DNA from: Babylonia areolata
Taxonomy: Eukaryota > Mollusca > Gastropoda > Neogastropoda > Buccinidae
DNA: 64,000 bases
Assembly (NCBI RefSeq): GCF_041734735.1
Contig: NC_134897.1
Span: 4,442,441-4,506,440, forward strand
Reading direction: 5' to 3'
Under the pieces are notes generated by a model. That model did not search any database, was not told the origin of the DNA, and was given only the letters and a program-made list of their open reading frames with translations. Positions 46,575 to 58,240 of this stretch are shown one piece after another. The stretch's first letter is position 1, and each line of letters starts with the position of its first letter. The position numbers and the translations under genes are program-made.

Positions 46575-48183
46575 ATAATAATGGACATTTGTTGAGCGCT
46601 TTCCTCCCTTAAAGAGAGCTCAAAGCGCTTTACAATAAACATCAAACACACACACAAGCGCACGTGTGCAATAACTCACAAAAGAGAAGAAATAATGATT
46701 TAGCGCACAATAATATAAAACAGATTCAGAGACTACGTGTATTACATAATTACACACACACACACAACAGGAGAGAGTGAGTTTGCATGGCTTATAACTG
46801 AAAAGGTTTGGAAGGTCTATGGATAGGTGTTTTCAAAAAGATGTGTTTTCAGACCAGTTTTGAAAGATTGAAATGAAGTAGAGTGGCGAAGATTGTGAGG
46901 TAAACTGTTCCAGACATATGGAGCTGAATAAGAAAAGGAAGAATCACCGAAGGATCGGGTTTTAACACAGGAAGCAAGTAGCCGCTGTGAATCGGAAGAT
47001 GATCTGAGTTGTCGACGGGGTGTGTATTCTCCCAAATACTGAGGAGCAGCACCCAAAATGGAGTTGAAGGTGAGAATTGCAACTTTGTACTGAATGCAGG
47101 CAGAAACTGGTAACCAGTGGAGAGAACGCAGAAGATGAGTGATATTGTCAGTCTATTTGGTTCTAAAGATTAATCTTGCTCCTGCGTTTTGAACTTTCTG
47201 GAGTTCTTGTATTAAGTATCTAGGACAACCAATGAGGAGTGACTTACAGTAATCTAGCCTAGACAAGACAAGAAAGCACACCAGAGTTTGTGTTGCTTGA
47301 GTAGTAAGATGTCGGATGGAACTGATCTTCCGAATTTGAAAGTATGCAGCCTTGCAGAGATTGTTTACGTGTTTCTTCATTGAAAGGTTTGAATCAGTCA
47401 CACCCAGATTTTTCACTGAAGATACAAAATCTACATCTGAATCTCCAATTTTAAGAGAGGAAGGCAAGGAGTTGTTTATAGACAGTCTGTTTGAAGAAAT
47501 AATGATAGCTTCAGTTTTACAATCATTTAACTGTAGTTTGTTTTGATTCATCCAAGCCTTAATGTCAGCAATACACTGTTGAAGGGCCCCAATGGAAGAG
47601 TCAAGATCAGAAAAAGTCGTTTCTTTGCAGAGCTGGTTATCGTCAGCAAAGGCATGGTGATTTTCAGAATGGTTTTTGACAACATCGAAATGTGGTTGAG
47701 CATAGAGAATAAACAGAACTGGTCCCAGCACAGATCATTGTGGAACACCATGTATAGCTGTTGATGGGAAAGATTGATGGCCATTTACCGTGACTGTTTC
47801 TGTTCTGTTTGTAAGGTAGGATTGGAACCATGACAGTGCGGAGCCAGAGATGCCAAAGCAGTGCCTAAGTCTGTTTAGCAAAATAGCATGGTCAGTGGTG
47901 GAAAAAACAAACAAACTGGTATCAAAAGCAGTAGAAAGATCAAGCACTGTAAGAACACAGATTTTACTATTGTCAAGGAATGTTAAAATACCATCCATGA
48001 TCTTTACAAGTGCGGTTTCAGTGCTATGATGATGTCTGTATGCTGACTGGAAAGGGCTGAGTACGTTGTTATGAGTCAAATGGTCACAAAGCTGAAAAAA
48101 AACAAGACGCTCTAACAATTTTGACTGAAAAGGAAGATTTGAAACAGGGCGGTAGTTCTTCATATCATCAGGATCAAGGGAAG
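46575..48183 (-). mobile_element. L2/CR1-group LINE, 5'-truncated, few breaks
   Basis: Frame 48163-47735 starts at NYRPVSNLPFQSKLLERLVF and continues FQSAYRHHHSTETALVKI, LTVLDLSTAFDT, LTNRTETVTVNG and IHGVPQ; frame 47731-47153 continues LGPVLFILY, the palm HHAFADDNQL, NKLQLNDCKTEAII, LSRLDYCKSLLIG and VQNAGARLIF; frame 47056-46817 is the C-terminus ending FKTGLKTHLFE. Breaks lie near 47735 and 47130, plus a short insertion in the LDLSTAFDT region. The endonuclease is missing. The 3' end holds AGCGCTTTC and (ATT)n, matching the tail of the copy at 17.2 kb. Confidence 0.85.
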
Positions 48184-48311
48184 GCTTCTTTATCTTTTTA
48201 TTTTATTTTTAAGTTTGGCTAGTGGTAAGGGGCTTTAATTTATTATAAGATATTTAAAGAATTTGCACATCCTTGCTCACAAGCGCCAAGTTGTAACAAA
48301 GTACACTTGGT

Positions 48312-48964
48312 GGTGCCTGTTCTGATTTAACTTACTTAGGACACCACCTACTAAGCCCCCTACTGATGACAATAATGGCTTAGTCGTGCAGCCAGACTGA
48401 GTGAGCGTTCCCCCCCAGCGTGGAGACCGCCACCATGTCCCCCCCCCCCAACAGTAGTCTCCCATGAATCCGCCGACACTGAAGACCTTGACAAGACTCA
48501 CCCCAAGCACGGAAGTGGAGGGGTATCGAAACTGAGGTCACCCTGACAGCAGGGCATGAAAGGCCACATACTTTGGGACTTTTTTTGTTTATATTGGTAA
48601 TGATGAAGGAAGAGGAGGAGGATGACGATGATGATGATGATGATGTTGCTATGGAGGTCCATTCTGGTTTGGGACTACGTGACAAGTCTGTACTCTATGC
48701 TTCCTTTCATAATGCTATCCCGACGTCAACCAGGCCTGAGACACTTGCAGTGTTGGTCAGGTAATTAGAGCAACACACCCAAAGACGCATCCGTGAAATG
48801 GATGATACTTGACTGTGTGGTCCCAGTCTCCCAATTTAAGCCCATAGCACACTCAACTCTGGGTAGGAGCCGGCCGCGGGCCGAAAAACCCACCTCCGCT
48901 GGGATTCGAACCCGCGTCCTCCCAGCCGTCAGTCCACGATGCTAACCACTTCCCCACGGTGGTT
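48312..48964 (-). repeat. Long tRNA-headed retroposon, copy A
   Basis: On the minus strand it begins with a tRNA-like head (GGGAAGTGGTTAGCATCGTG, then the intact B box GGGTTCGAATCCC at 48913-48901) and runs through about 650 bp shared with copy B at 51809-52447. A (GAT/ATC)n run lies at 48620-48645. Compared with copy B the last 220 bp and the A-tail are missing. Confidence 0.7.
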
Positions 48965-50595
48965 GGTTCTTTTTTTTTTTTAAATTAATGGGTCAGGGAA
49001 ACGAACCCCTTATTCCTGCCCCCGGCACCCCTATCTCACATCCCCAAAATTTGTAAGTAAATTTGTACTTTGTCCATCACACACATATATATATATATAT
49101 GAGTCTGTATGTCACTGTGTGTGACCATATGCAGAGACTCTGTGTTAATGTTTGCATGCTGTGTCATGAATAACATGGAAACTACAACACAGTCATTACT
49201 GAACTTTTTGTGCAATACTGAAACACTGATTTGTGCTGACTCACATTATGCCCCAATTTATACAAAGGAAAATGTAGAAACAAAAGAAAAGCAGTACAGC
49301 TGAAAGACAACAGTTCTACAACATGTAACTGTCACATGTGTTAGCAGTCAAATAACAATGTTTTAATAATGTTTTGGAAAATCACTTTCCTCTGTTTTAT
49401 GGAAATCCTCCTCATTTCCATAGTTGCAAAATGTCTCAAAAATTTCCTACCATGCCAGTATGATGTCTGGAACTGTTTAGTTCCATTTTTGTGTATACAC
49501 AGGAGGAACTTCAAATGCACTTTAAAGATTATATAATATTATGTCAGTATGTGTAAGTAAATGATAAATAAAAATGTTCATGCACGTAAAAGCCAGCTTG
49601 TGTGAATTTTGATTGAATCTTGATTTTACTCAAATGTGCCACACTCTTGCACAACATCAGTGAAATATACATGTAAGCTGCCCATGAACGCTGAAGAAAT
49701 CTTTTGATTCAGACTCTCTGGTCATGTGCAGAATGGAAGAGACTGCAAATGTTCTGGACACTCATTTGATATTTCTTGACAGTTTGAAGCTCCTTTCAGT
49801 GGCATGCTCCACAATGCAGATGATGATTTATTATGGCAAAATGTTCTGCACATATCGAAGCCATGATGTGGAACTGCAGATGAACAACAGTAACGGTTAT
49901 ATTTATATTTTCCTAAGAAACTGTAACTGCGTTTCATTTTTCAGGTGACTAAGAGATAACTACAAAAACCTTTTTAGCATGACCAATTTTATGAAAAATG
50001 AATGAGTTGAATGGCCAATTGGCTGCCTTATCAATGGGTCATTTCTAAATCATATGTGTCAATGACCAATGACCCACATGAAACTTAACCCTGCATTATG
50101 GACAAAATCATGTAATTAACAAGCACACACACACAAAATTGATGTAGAAATGGGCATCTCACATGTACAGGTACAAAAAAACTGAAACCAAGACAGCAAG
50201 AATGCCCAAACACCAAATAAAAACATTCAAGTCTTTCTCGAAAAATACAGGTGAATGCTCGAATGGACCAGCAAGGCAGAAAAAAGAAAGGATAAGACAA
50301 CAGAAAGAAGATGAAAAAAACCAAAAGCAACACAACAGGAAGAATTTGTCAGAATTTCCATGGGAAGGTGGGGACTGTTCACCCTGAGAGAGCCCTTGGC
50401 ATCCCCGTGGGGGGGTCCATACAGACTCTCTTTGCACAAAACATAAGACGGAATAAACGTTGTACAAACTTTCATAGAACTCCATGAGACACTTATTGTT
50501 AACAGCTTTTTAAATGCATGGATTGACAAATGGGAACTGATACCTTCTCCATCTAGAATGAAAAACACACAAAATAACAGACGACTGCCCAAATT
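48965..50595. other. Gene-free stretch and MFSD3 3' flank
   Basis: No gene recognised. On the minus strand the first AATAAA after the MFSD3 stop lies at 49832-49827, so about 770 bp at the right end may be MFSD3 3' untranslated region. (TA)n at 49085-49100. Confidence 0.4.
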
Positions 50596-53500
50596 TCAAC
50601 AATTCTTATTACAACCATTTCCTTCCCTCTGGAGAGAGGCCACTGACACTGACAGAGAATTTGGAGCGTAGTGAAACAAGGGCAAAACGATGAGTGACAA
50701 TGTCAGAAAGAGGCCAAAAGCAAGGGAGTAGCCCAGCCAGTCAGTGATGACACCCACAAACACGGAGAAGAGCAGCTTGCCCAGAACCTCTGCTGTGGCC
50801 AGGAGGCTGTAGTGGCTGGCGCGGCAGTGGGGACTGGCATGCTGTGAACACTGCATCATCAAGGTGAAGGCCGCTGTGGACACTGCGCCACTCACCACCA
50901 TAAGGATCTGCATCAGCGTGATGCATGACACTGAAATAGGGAAGATAAAAAAAAGAAGAAAGAAACAAAATCAAATACTAAAATAGCCAAATAAAAAAAA
51001 TCACAGACAGTGCTGTCTGAATCTCTCTGCAATATGAACTTTTGACAAAAAAACAAACAAAAAACCAAAAAAAAACATAGCTTTTTCACCCCAGACTTAG
51101 GCTGTCGCAAGCTTTTAGTCTTCTCAAAACTCCAGGTGCAGCATGTAATCTTGACATCTGGAAGCAATACTTGCATTTATGGTGGGAAGATTGTTTATAT
51201 TGCCTTTGCTCAATGTTACAGTTGCGAATATGCACAGACACTCACAGACAGGCTTTTAATGCTGCATAGACATTCATAAAGAGGTCTTTAATGTTACAAG
51301 GACATTCAGACACAGACAGGTCTTTATTCTTGCAAAGAGATTCATAGACAGGTGTCCAGTGTTACACCGACATTCACAGGCAAACCTTCAAAGGTGCATA
51401 GATATTCACAGGTCTACAACAAATACAAAGTGTTCAAGATCTTTCAAATTCAATTACGCCTTGACAGTCAACAGGCACTTGGCAGACAATTCATTTCTGC
51501 TATTCACCATGACCTAAAGAGCGTGTCTTAGTTTGTCCTGATCATGTTTAAATTAAAGTGTATCCAAGAAACAAACCCTCCATCTTTTTTTTTCTTTTTT
51601 TTTTGTGCTACCCCATCATCTGCACCATTTCAGTGGCATTACTCCCACGCCGCTCATTTAGATTCCTCCATACACGGTCACACCCGGGTTCGTCCGTCAC
51701 AGTTCCAGCGTTGGCAGTCCGCAGGGAACCATCGATGTTAGATCACCAGGAGGCCACACACCAGAGGAGACCCTGCACTGCTGCTGAGTCATTTCAGTGG
51801 TGTTCAGCGGTGCCTGTTCTGATTTAACGAACTTAAGACACCACATACTAAGCCCCCTACTAACGGCAATAATGGCTTAGTCGCTGAGCCAGACTGAGTG
51901 AGCGTCCCTTGCAGAGTGGAGACCGCCACCACGTCCCTCAAACAACAGCCCCCCATGAATCTGCTGACACTGAAGACATTAACAGGACTCACCCCAAGCA
52001 CAGAAGTGGAGGGATATCAAAATTGAGGTCACCATGAGAGCAGGGCATGAAAGGCCACAGACTTTGAGACTGTTTTGTCTATATTGATGATGATGGAGGA
52101 GGATGACGATGATGATGTTGCCATGGAGGTCCATTTTGGTTTAGGACTGCATGACAAGGCTGTACTCTACGCTTCCTGCCATAATGATATCCCGGCGTTA
52201 ACCAGGCCTGAGAGATACAGACACTTGCAGTGTTGGTCAAGTAATTAGAGCAACACACCCAAAGATGCATCCTTGAAGTGGATGACACTCGACTGTGTGG
52301 TCCCAGTCTCCCCATTTAAGCACACAGCACACTCAACTCTGGGTAGGAGCCGGCCACAGGCTGAAAAACCCACCTCCGCTGGGATTCATACCTGCGTCCT
52401 CCCAGCCGTCAGTCCGTGACGCCAACAACTTTGCCACGGCAGCTGGTAAACCCTCCATCTTACCCTTCAACATCCTTTCTCCAAGTCCGACTATGCCTTC
52501 CTCACCACCCCGGAAGGTTTAGAGTGAAAGAACATATCGCAGTTAAAAACAGAAGCAAACAAACTTCTACTAAATTTTTTTTTTAAACCACTTCCTCCAT
52601 GCATGTTGGACAGCAACTAATCTTTTTAAATACTTAAATATTTGAACACATCAAAAACTTTTGACAAATAAGAATTTATAGTATGAAGGATAAAGCCAGC
52701 TAGTACAATCAAACAAAGAACCCCTTACATGCACATTCATCCACCTTTACCTGTGCTAATTCCCAAGAACTCAGTTTGCATGGAAGCAGTGGTGACCACC
52801 ACTGCCTCTGTTGCTAGCACCACCACTTTCACCACACTCAGCAGCTGTAGGAACTTCAGTGCTGTATACCTGTAAATTATGTGACAAACACCATTTAGAT
52901 ATTCACCTGCCAAAACACTGTAATGTACAAATCCTGTTCTGTCAAAAAACTTGTACATCATTCAGACTGATACCTGCCCAAACACTATGGCATTCATCAC
53001 TCAAATGTTTCACTGCCAAAACACTTCAAACATGACAAAGTTCAAACGGCTGCTTGCCGAAACATATGTACACATTTCAAACCTGCCAACACATTATGGT
53101 GAACACAACTGAATTAACCAGCCAACACAAATGATATACATGTATATATGCTCACTTCCAATCTTTATTCACAATGACACACATGCTTCAAATCTTTACC
53201 TGATAAAACACTATAACATGCGTACATTAAATTTTTGCCCACTATTATTATTTGGTGACTGCTTTATATGCCACAATATTTTAGATAACATGTTACAAGA
53301 TATAAATCCCTGTAACATTCATAATTGAAATCTTTGTGCAACACAAGCTGTGATTACAATGTAAAAAGACTGAGAATAGGTGCTATATAACAATAAGTAT
53401 CCATATCAGCATCATCATAATCATAAACAGAGGTGTAGCATGCAATTTACTTTAACACACACAAAGAGAACCATGACACCAAGAAAGTTGTCCCAAGCAA

Positions 53501-56500
53501 ACTTCTACAGTAAAATCCACTTTGGTAGGAAATTGAATATGCATGCAGAGATGAGGGGAAAAGCAACGATGATGATAATATAGATACTAATATAGCACCT
53601 ATGCTCAGCTCTTAGCGCTTTACAAACACACAGTCATTTGCACAATGGGCTGCCTACTTGAGTCGAGCCAACTGAGGGCTGCCATTGGGCACTGATAATT
53701 CATTTCCTGTGTCATTCAGTCAGGTTTCAGTCACGTGCATACACTCACACAGACATGTAATATTTTACATGTATGAACTGTTTATTTACCATGCCATGAA
53801 GGCAGCCATACTCCATTTTTGGGGGTGCGCACGCTTGGTATGTTCTTGTTTCCATAACCCACCGATAGCTGACATGGATCACAGGATCTTTAATGTGCAT
53901 ATCTGATCTTCTGCGTGCGTATACACATGAAGGGAGTTCAGGCACAAGGAGTTGTGCACATATGTTGATCTGCAAGATCTGAAAATTCTCCACCTTTGAC
54001 CCAACAGACTGAACTCAGGAAAGTGGGTGAGAATTCAGTGCCCTAACCAACTGACCAACGCACCAGTAATGACATGCTGTCACAGATAATCTTACAAAGG
54101 TATCCTTCAATAATAAATGAACATTTTTAACAAATCTTTCTGTTTAATTAGCATATTTTCAGTGATTTTTGGGTGCAAATCTGTGATGATCTACATCTAT
54201 ATGAAAGTATCCTATGTAGTTATGTATTTTCTATGAGACAGACAAACATGAATACCAATTATACCGCACCCATAAGTCACAGCAAAGTATATAAATATGA
54301 ATCACCTTAAAAAAAAAAAAACACAAAAAAACACCAAGAAATACCTCCATCTAAAACTGTCTGAATGTTTCATTACCACAGACATGTTTACCTACAAACA
54401 TGTACAAGTGTATCTTGGATGGGCAAAAAGAACAGTTTCAGAGTAGCAAAGTGCAGCATCTTTTACCAAGCATTTTTTACTGTCAATGTTGACATAAATA
54501 CCATATTATTGTTAGGATAAAGACAAATGAATGGTTTTCTTACCTCACATAAACAACTTGATAAAACTGTATTTAATCAGAATTGATGAATGTCTCAGAC
54601 TGGTAGATGAAGGGAACATGCAACTGTTTGCGCTGATGTTCATCCCAAAACAGGCATATATACATTTGATGTCAAATGCACACACAAACACACACACACA
54701 TACTGTATTGCTTTAAAGTGAAGAAATTAGTACTCAAATGTGTCAAAGGGTTGTGATCAGATGGACAATAAAAAGGATGAGAAACTTAAATTTATATATA
54801 TGAACTGAACTTGTTTAGTCCAGTGGACTATAAACAAAAGGGTTCTAATTGACTGACAGAACGTGAGGAAAGACCATAAACTAAACTTGTGTAGTCCAGT
54901 GGGCTATAAACATGATTCCAACAGACTGACTGAAGAACTTGAGGAAAGTCCACTGTAATCCACTACTGGGCGAAAACATGATTCTAATACACTGACTGAA
55001 GAACTTGAGGAAAATCCATTTATTAAACTTATGTAGTCCACTGGGCTATAAATATGATTCCAACTGACTGACTGAAGAACTAGGAATCTTGGAATCCAGA
55101 AACATCACTGATACAGCCTTCGAAAACTTGTCTGAAGCAGCAAGTGGCAGATTCGAATCCATGATCAGCTGGCAGATCATCGCTTCGGCCCTCGTAGCAT
55201 CCTGCTCCATTGTATTTTCTTTTCTACTGTTTGGGGCTGAAAAAATGAAGCAACAGTTTTAAACTTTCCAGTGGCTTTCTCATAATCCACAAGTGCCAAG
55301 TACAGTCAAACAACCTGCCATGCTTACACAAGAAGTCAGTTTTGCATGTTGTGCAGAAAACAAAGTATGGTCTCTTTGTTGACACCAGACAAGGGTGTTT
55401 CTGGTGATACGAACTGATAAACTTTTGCTCCACCTTCCTTTTTTTTCTTGCAATCCAACATCGATATTGAAAGCTGCACAATTTCACAATCTGATTCTTT
55501 GTTGTGCTGTCGTTTCTTGTCTGCCATTTTGGATGGTGAAAGATAGATACATTCAGTTATTATGTGTGCTTGTGCTTGGGCACGCACCTGCTTCAAGCAC
55601 TTATCATGAGAACACTTGCGGGTGGTGACGGAGAATAAAACAAAGAAACGCAATCCCATGAGCTGAAAAAGGCATGCCACCTGTTGAAGAGGAAAAAACC
55701 CCACATAGATCTGTGTTTGGACCACATCAGGAGTGAACCACACAGCCAGCAACGTGGCATTCATGGAGTTTTATGTATTGATGTGTAACAGTGTAGCAAT
55801 TGCTTCAAAAGAGGAGAATGCTACACTTAAGTCATAGCATAAACAGGTCTGTTACCATGTTACTCAGTGTAATATACAACATTTACAAGCATCCTCTGCA
55901 CAATTAGTGCTTATGGTTCTTGAAGGATAAACCACAACTGTAATTATCTTAAGAATTATTAATATGATTTTTTTAATCATTACCTTCCGGACATGATTGC
56001 AGCTCCTCCTATGACAGAGCCAGAGATGGACATTGCCTGTCCCACCACACCTGTCCACAGACCCACCTCTGCTGTGGGCATGCCGCCGTCGATCAGGAAC
56101 ATGGGCATCATGTTCAGTGCCCCTTGCTCCCCTGCACAGCACAGGCAACACACTGAAATGTTGTCTTCCACTGAAGAATTAAACTTGCTGAAACATTGGA
56201 ATATTAAGTTTTCCATTGTAAGAATTAACTACATTTACGTAGTTTAAAACTTTGTAAAATTTGAACTTTTTTAATTGGTAGTTCTCTTGATCCCACCCTT
56301 CCACACCTCTCCTCAAAACACATTCACTTCTGACAAAAAGTGAAGCAAACCACTTTTGGTGTTCTGCAATGCTTATAAATTGATAAAATAAATAAGCAGA
56401 CTTATACAGTTTTAATTTTTTAATGCATTTTTATATTAAATATATCATCATTTATAAAGTCTGATTAATCTTTAAATTGTTTTATGTATTGTAATGTCAT

Positions 56501-57652
56501 ATTGCAGAACAGTATTACTTTACAATGTATACTTTTGACAGATGCAATATTTTCATTCTTTTTTAAATCAAAAAAGGTCATCATAACATTCTGAACAGAT
56601 TTTGCCCTTACCCTTAAATATCCCAAGCATCATCATCAAAACACAAATTCATGAAGCTGTAAATTCCAAGACTCACCCAGCTTGTAGACAAGGACATAGA
56701 CAATGATCCACATTGTGCCATCTGCTTTCAAAACATCTGCAAAGTGTTCCTTTACCCAGCAGGTACCTCCACTGTCAGCACCACCATCATTTGTTCCAGC
56801 CAAATTGGAGCCTGAATGTGGGGATGAATGAAATTCACAACCTGTATTTTCATACTGTTTATTTGTGGCATTGAGCTTAAAACTGGAAACATCAGCGTCT
56901 CTTTTTAAACATGGTTTTAAATCAGTGTTGCTGTGTAGTGCTGAGCTCATGTGTTCTATCTTACTTCTGTACACTGAAGAAGAATCTAACAGTGTCACAC
57001 CATTATCCCCTGGATTTTCTTTGTTGGGATCACTATCTTTATTGCATATCTGAAACTCTGAGTCAAATGTTGCTTGAATTTGCAATGGTCTTTCAACCAA
57101 GGAATGTGTGCTTTCTGGAACGAAAATTTTCACCATAACCATCGCCGATGCATAAGTCAATGTAAGAAAAATAAAAATGGGACTCCAGCTGATGTGGTCA
57201 CTCAGCCAAGCCAGCAGTCCCCCTCCGATGACTGCCCCGAACTTGTAGCCCACCACCTGGGCGATATTCCCACTGGCAACTTGTGACGTGGTCAGGATTT
57301 CTATCGCTAGTCCGTCAGTGGCAATGTCCTGTGTGGACGTTAGGAAGTTGAAGGCAAGCAGGATGACACAAAGCGGGACCAGCCAGTCTGGTTGTATGCT
57401 TGCTGCCAGCACACAGGTTGTGCCCAGTCCTAGCATGCTCCACAGCAACCACGTTTTCTTATTCCCATGACGATCCACGAACGGTGCCCAGAGGGTCTTG
57501 CACATCCAGGGGAAGAAAAGCACTTTGACGAAGCCGATATTAGACAGGGACATGCCATGTGCACGGAAATATATTGGGAGGAATCTGGATTGTAGACCGT
57601 AAGGTAAACCTTGGAGAAAATACAAATATGACAGAAGAATAGTTGGAGACAT
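50596..57652 (-). CDS. MFSD3: MFSD3, major facilitator (SLC33-like) transporter, four coding exons
   Basis: Coding exons 57652-56677, 56131-55984, 52869-52751 and 50930-50596 join in frame (1578 nt, 525 residues) with GT-AG sites: donors GTGAGT, GTAATG, GTAAAG; acceptors CTGTGCAG, TTTACAG, ATTTCAG. MFSD3 is a multi-pass membrane protein related to the acetyl-CoA transporter SLC33A1; its substrate is not settled. Family motifs: YFLQGLPYGLQSRFLPIY (TM1), KVLFFPWMCKTLWAPFVD, TSTQDIATDGLAIEIL, GNIAQVVGYKFGAVIGGGLL, YKLGEQGA across the first junction, GLWTGVVGQAMSISGSVIGG and CRASHYSLLATAEVLGKLLF. Twelve membrane segments fit. Between segments 6 and 7 is a polar loop of about 125 residues (181-305), far longer than in the 412-residue human protein. 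The first in-frame ATG, at 57652, was chosen as the start. Confidence 0.93.
51220..51415. repeat. Degenerate tandem repeat in MFSD3 intron 3
   Basis: About five loose units of roughly 40 bp built on GACATTCACAGACAGGTCTT and AATGTTACA. Divergent units suggest an old minisatellite. Confidence 0.5.
51587..52447 (-). repeat. Long tRNA-headed retroposon, copy B, complete with target duplication
   Basis: AAACCCTCCATCTT occurs at 51573-51586 and 52448-52461, a perfect 14-bp target duplication. The 861-bp element between reads, on the minus strand, from a tRNA-like head near 52440 (B-box decayed to AGGTATGAATCCC) to an A-rich tail, seen as the T-run at 51587-51604. About 640 bp align with copy A. 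It has no open frame. An A-tail with a long duplication is the signature of L1-machinery retroposition. At 861 bp it is unusually long for a SINE. It lies inside MFSD3 intron 3, in the same orientation as the gene. Confidence 0.8.
52880..53240. repeat. Degenerate minisatellite in MFSD3 intron 2
   Basis: Loose repeats of about 55-65 bp carrying CCTGCCAAAACACT followed by ATGGCATTC-like or ACATGC-like segments, five to six units. It starts right next to the acceptor of exon 3 (52869). Confidence 0.45.
53566..54065 (-). repeat. tRNA-headed SINE with an L2-like 3' tail
   Basis: The minus strand starts with a tRNA-like head (GCGTTGGTCAGTTGGTTAGG as A-box region, GAGTTCAGTCTG in B-box position) and ends with GTAAAGCGCTAAGAGCTGAG and TATATTATCATC. 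The AGCGCT-containing tail resembles the 3' ends of the L2-like LINEs at 17.2 and 46.6 kb. Lies in MFSD3 intron 2. Confidence 0.6.
54066..54805. other. MFSD3 intron 2, gene-free
   Basis: AT-rich intron DNA, A-run at 54308-54330 and (CA)n at 54680-54698; nothing else recognised. Confidence 0.5.
54808..55082. repeat. Minisatellite, four units of about 71-75 bp
   Basis: Units starting AACTTGTTTAGTCCAGTGG at 54808, 54883, about 54950 and 55025, each containing ACTGACTGAAGAACTTGAGG-like sequence. Moderately diverged. In MFSD3 intron 2. Confidence 0.65.
55083..55983. other. MFSD3 intron 2, 5' part
   Basis: A minus-strand frame of 142 codons at 55336-55764 is open but has no family match and is not needed for MFSD3, whose exons join without it. 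No supported gene. Confidence 0.5.
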
Positions 57653-58240
57653 GCTGCGAGATGATTCACAGCCACGTTTTCCTAACAACGTAGTGCATAA
57701 ACACCATAAGATATAAATTTGCAGTATCAACAGAAAACTGACGTTTTGGGGTTAAAAGTGTGTTGGATGCTCTTTGTCGCAAACCACGACACAAGGAACG
57801 CTATGACTTGATATGAAGTTCAAGTCAAAGTAGATTTTTTTTTTTTTTTTTTTTTTTTCCTGTTGCCGAAATGATGTGGGCCTAGGGTAGAAACGAACAG
57901 ATGCCGATGACAAGAACTGGCGGTCAAGCCACTGGCTTGATAAATAATAGCCATCAAATTTCGATAACAAAGTTGCGGATATTTGAAGGGGACATTACTG
58001 ACACGGAAAACAAGTTGTATATCCGGTAAGGGAAAGTCCAAGGGGTTGGAGCATCGAGCTCCCTTTCAGCTGAATGGGTTGGAGATTGCCACGGACTTGC
58101 CATTAAGCTTACCACTAATCGTCGATAGCAGTAGCACTACTGCTTTTATCGTTACGTGTTATCAGCGCTACATGTCAATTTCACTATTCTAACTATGACG
58201 ACTCTCGTCAGTGTGCTTGTGTATCCGTTCGTGACTAAAT
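57653..58240 (-). promoter_or_regulatory. MFSD3 upstream region
   Basis: Presumed 5' untranslated region and promoter. T-run at 57835-57858 (A-run on the gene strand). The frame upstream of the MFSD3 ATG stays open for 26 codons without another in-frame ATG. No TATA box convincingly placed. Confidence 0.35.

Noticed and set aside
55336-55764. 142-codon minus-strand frame considered as an MFSD3 exon
   Set aside because: The MFSD3 exons at 56131-55984 and 52869-52751 join in phase and align continuously with the family; this frame adds nothing and has no membrane pattern in place.
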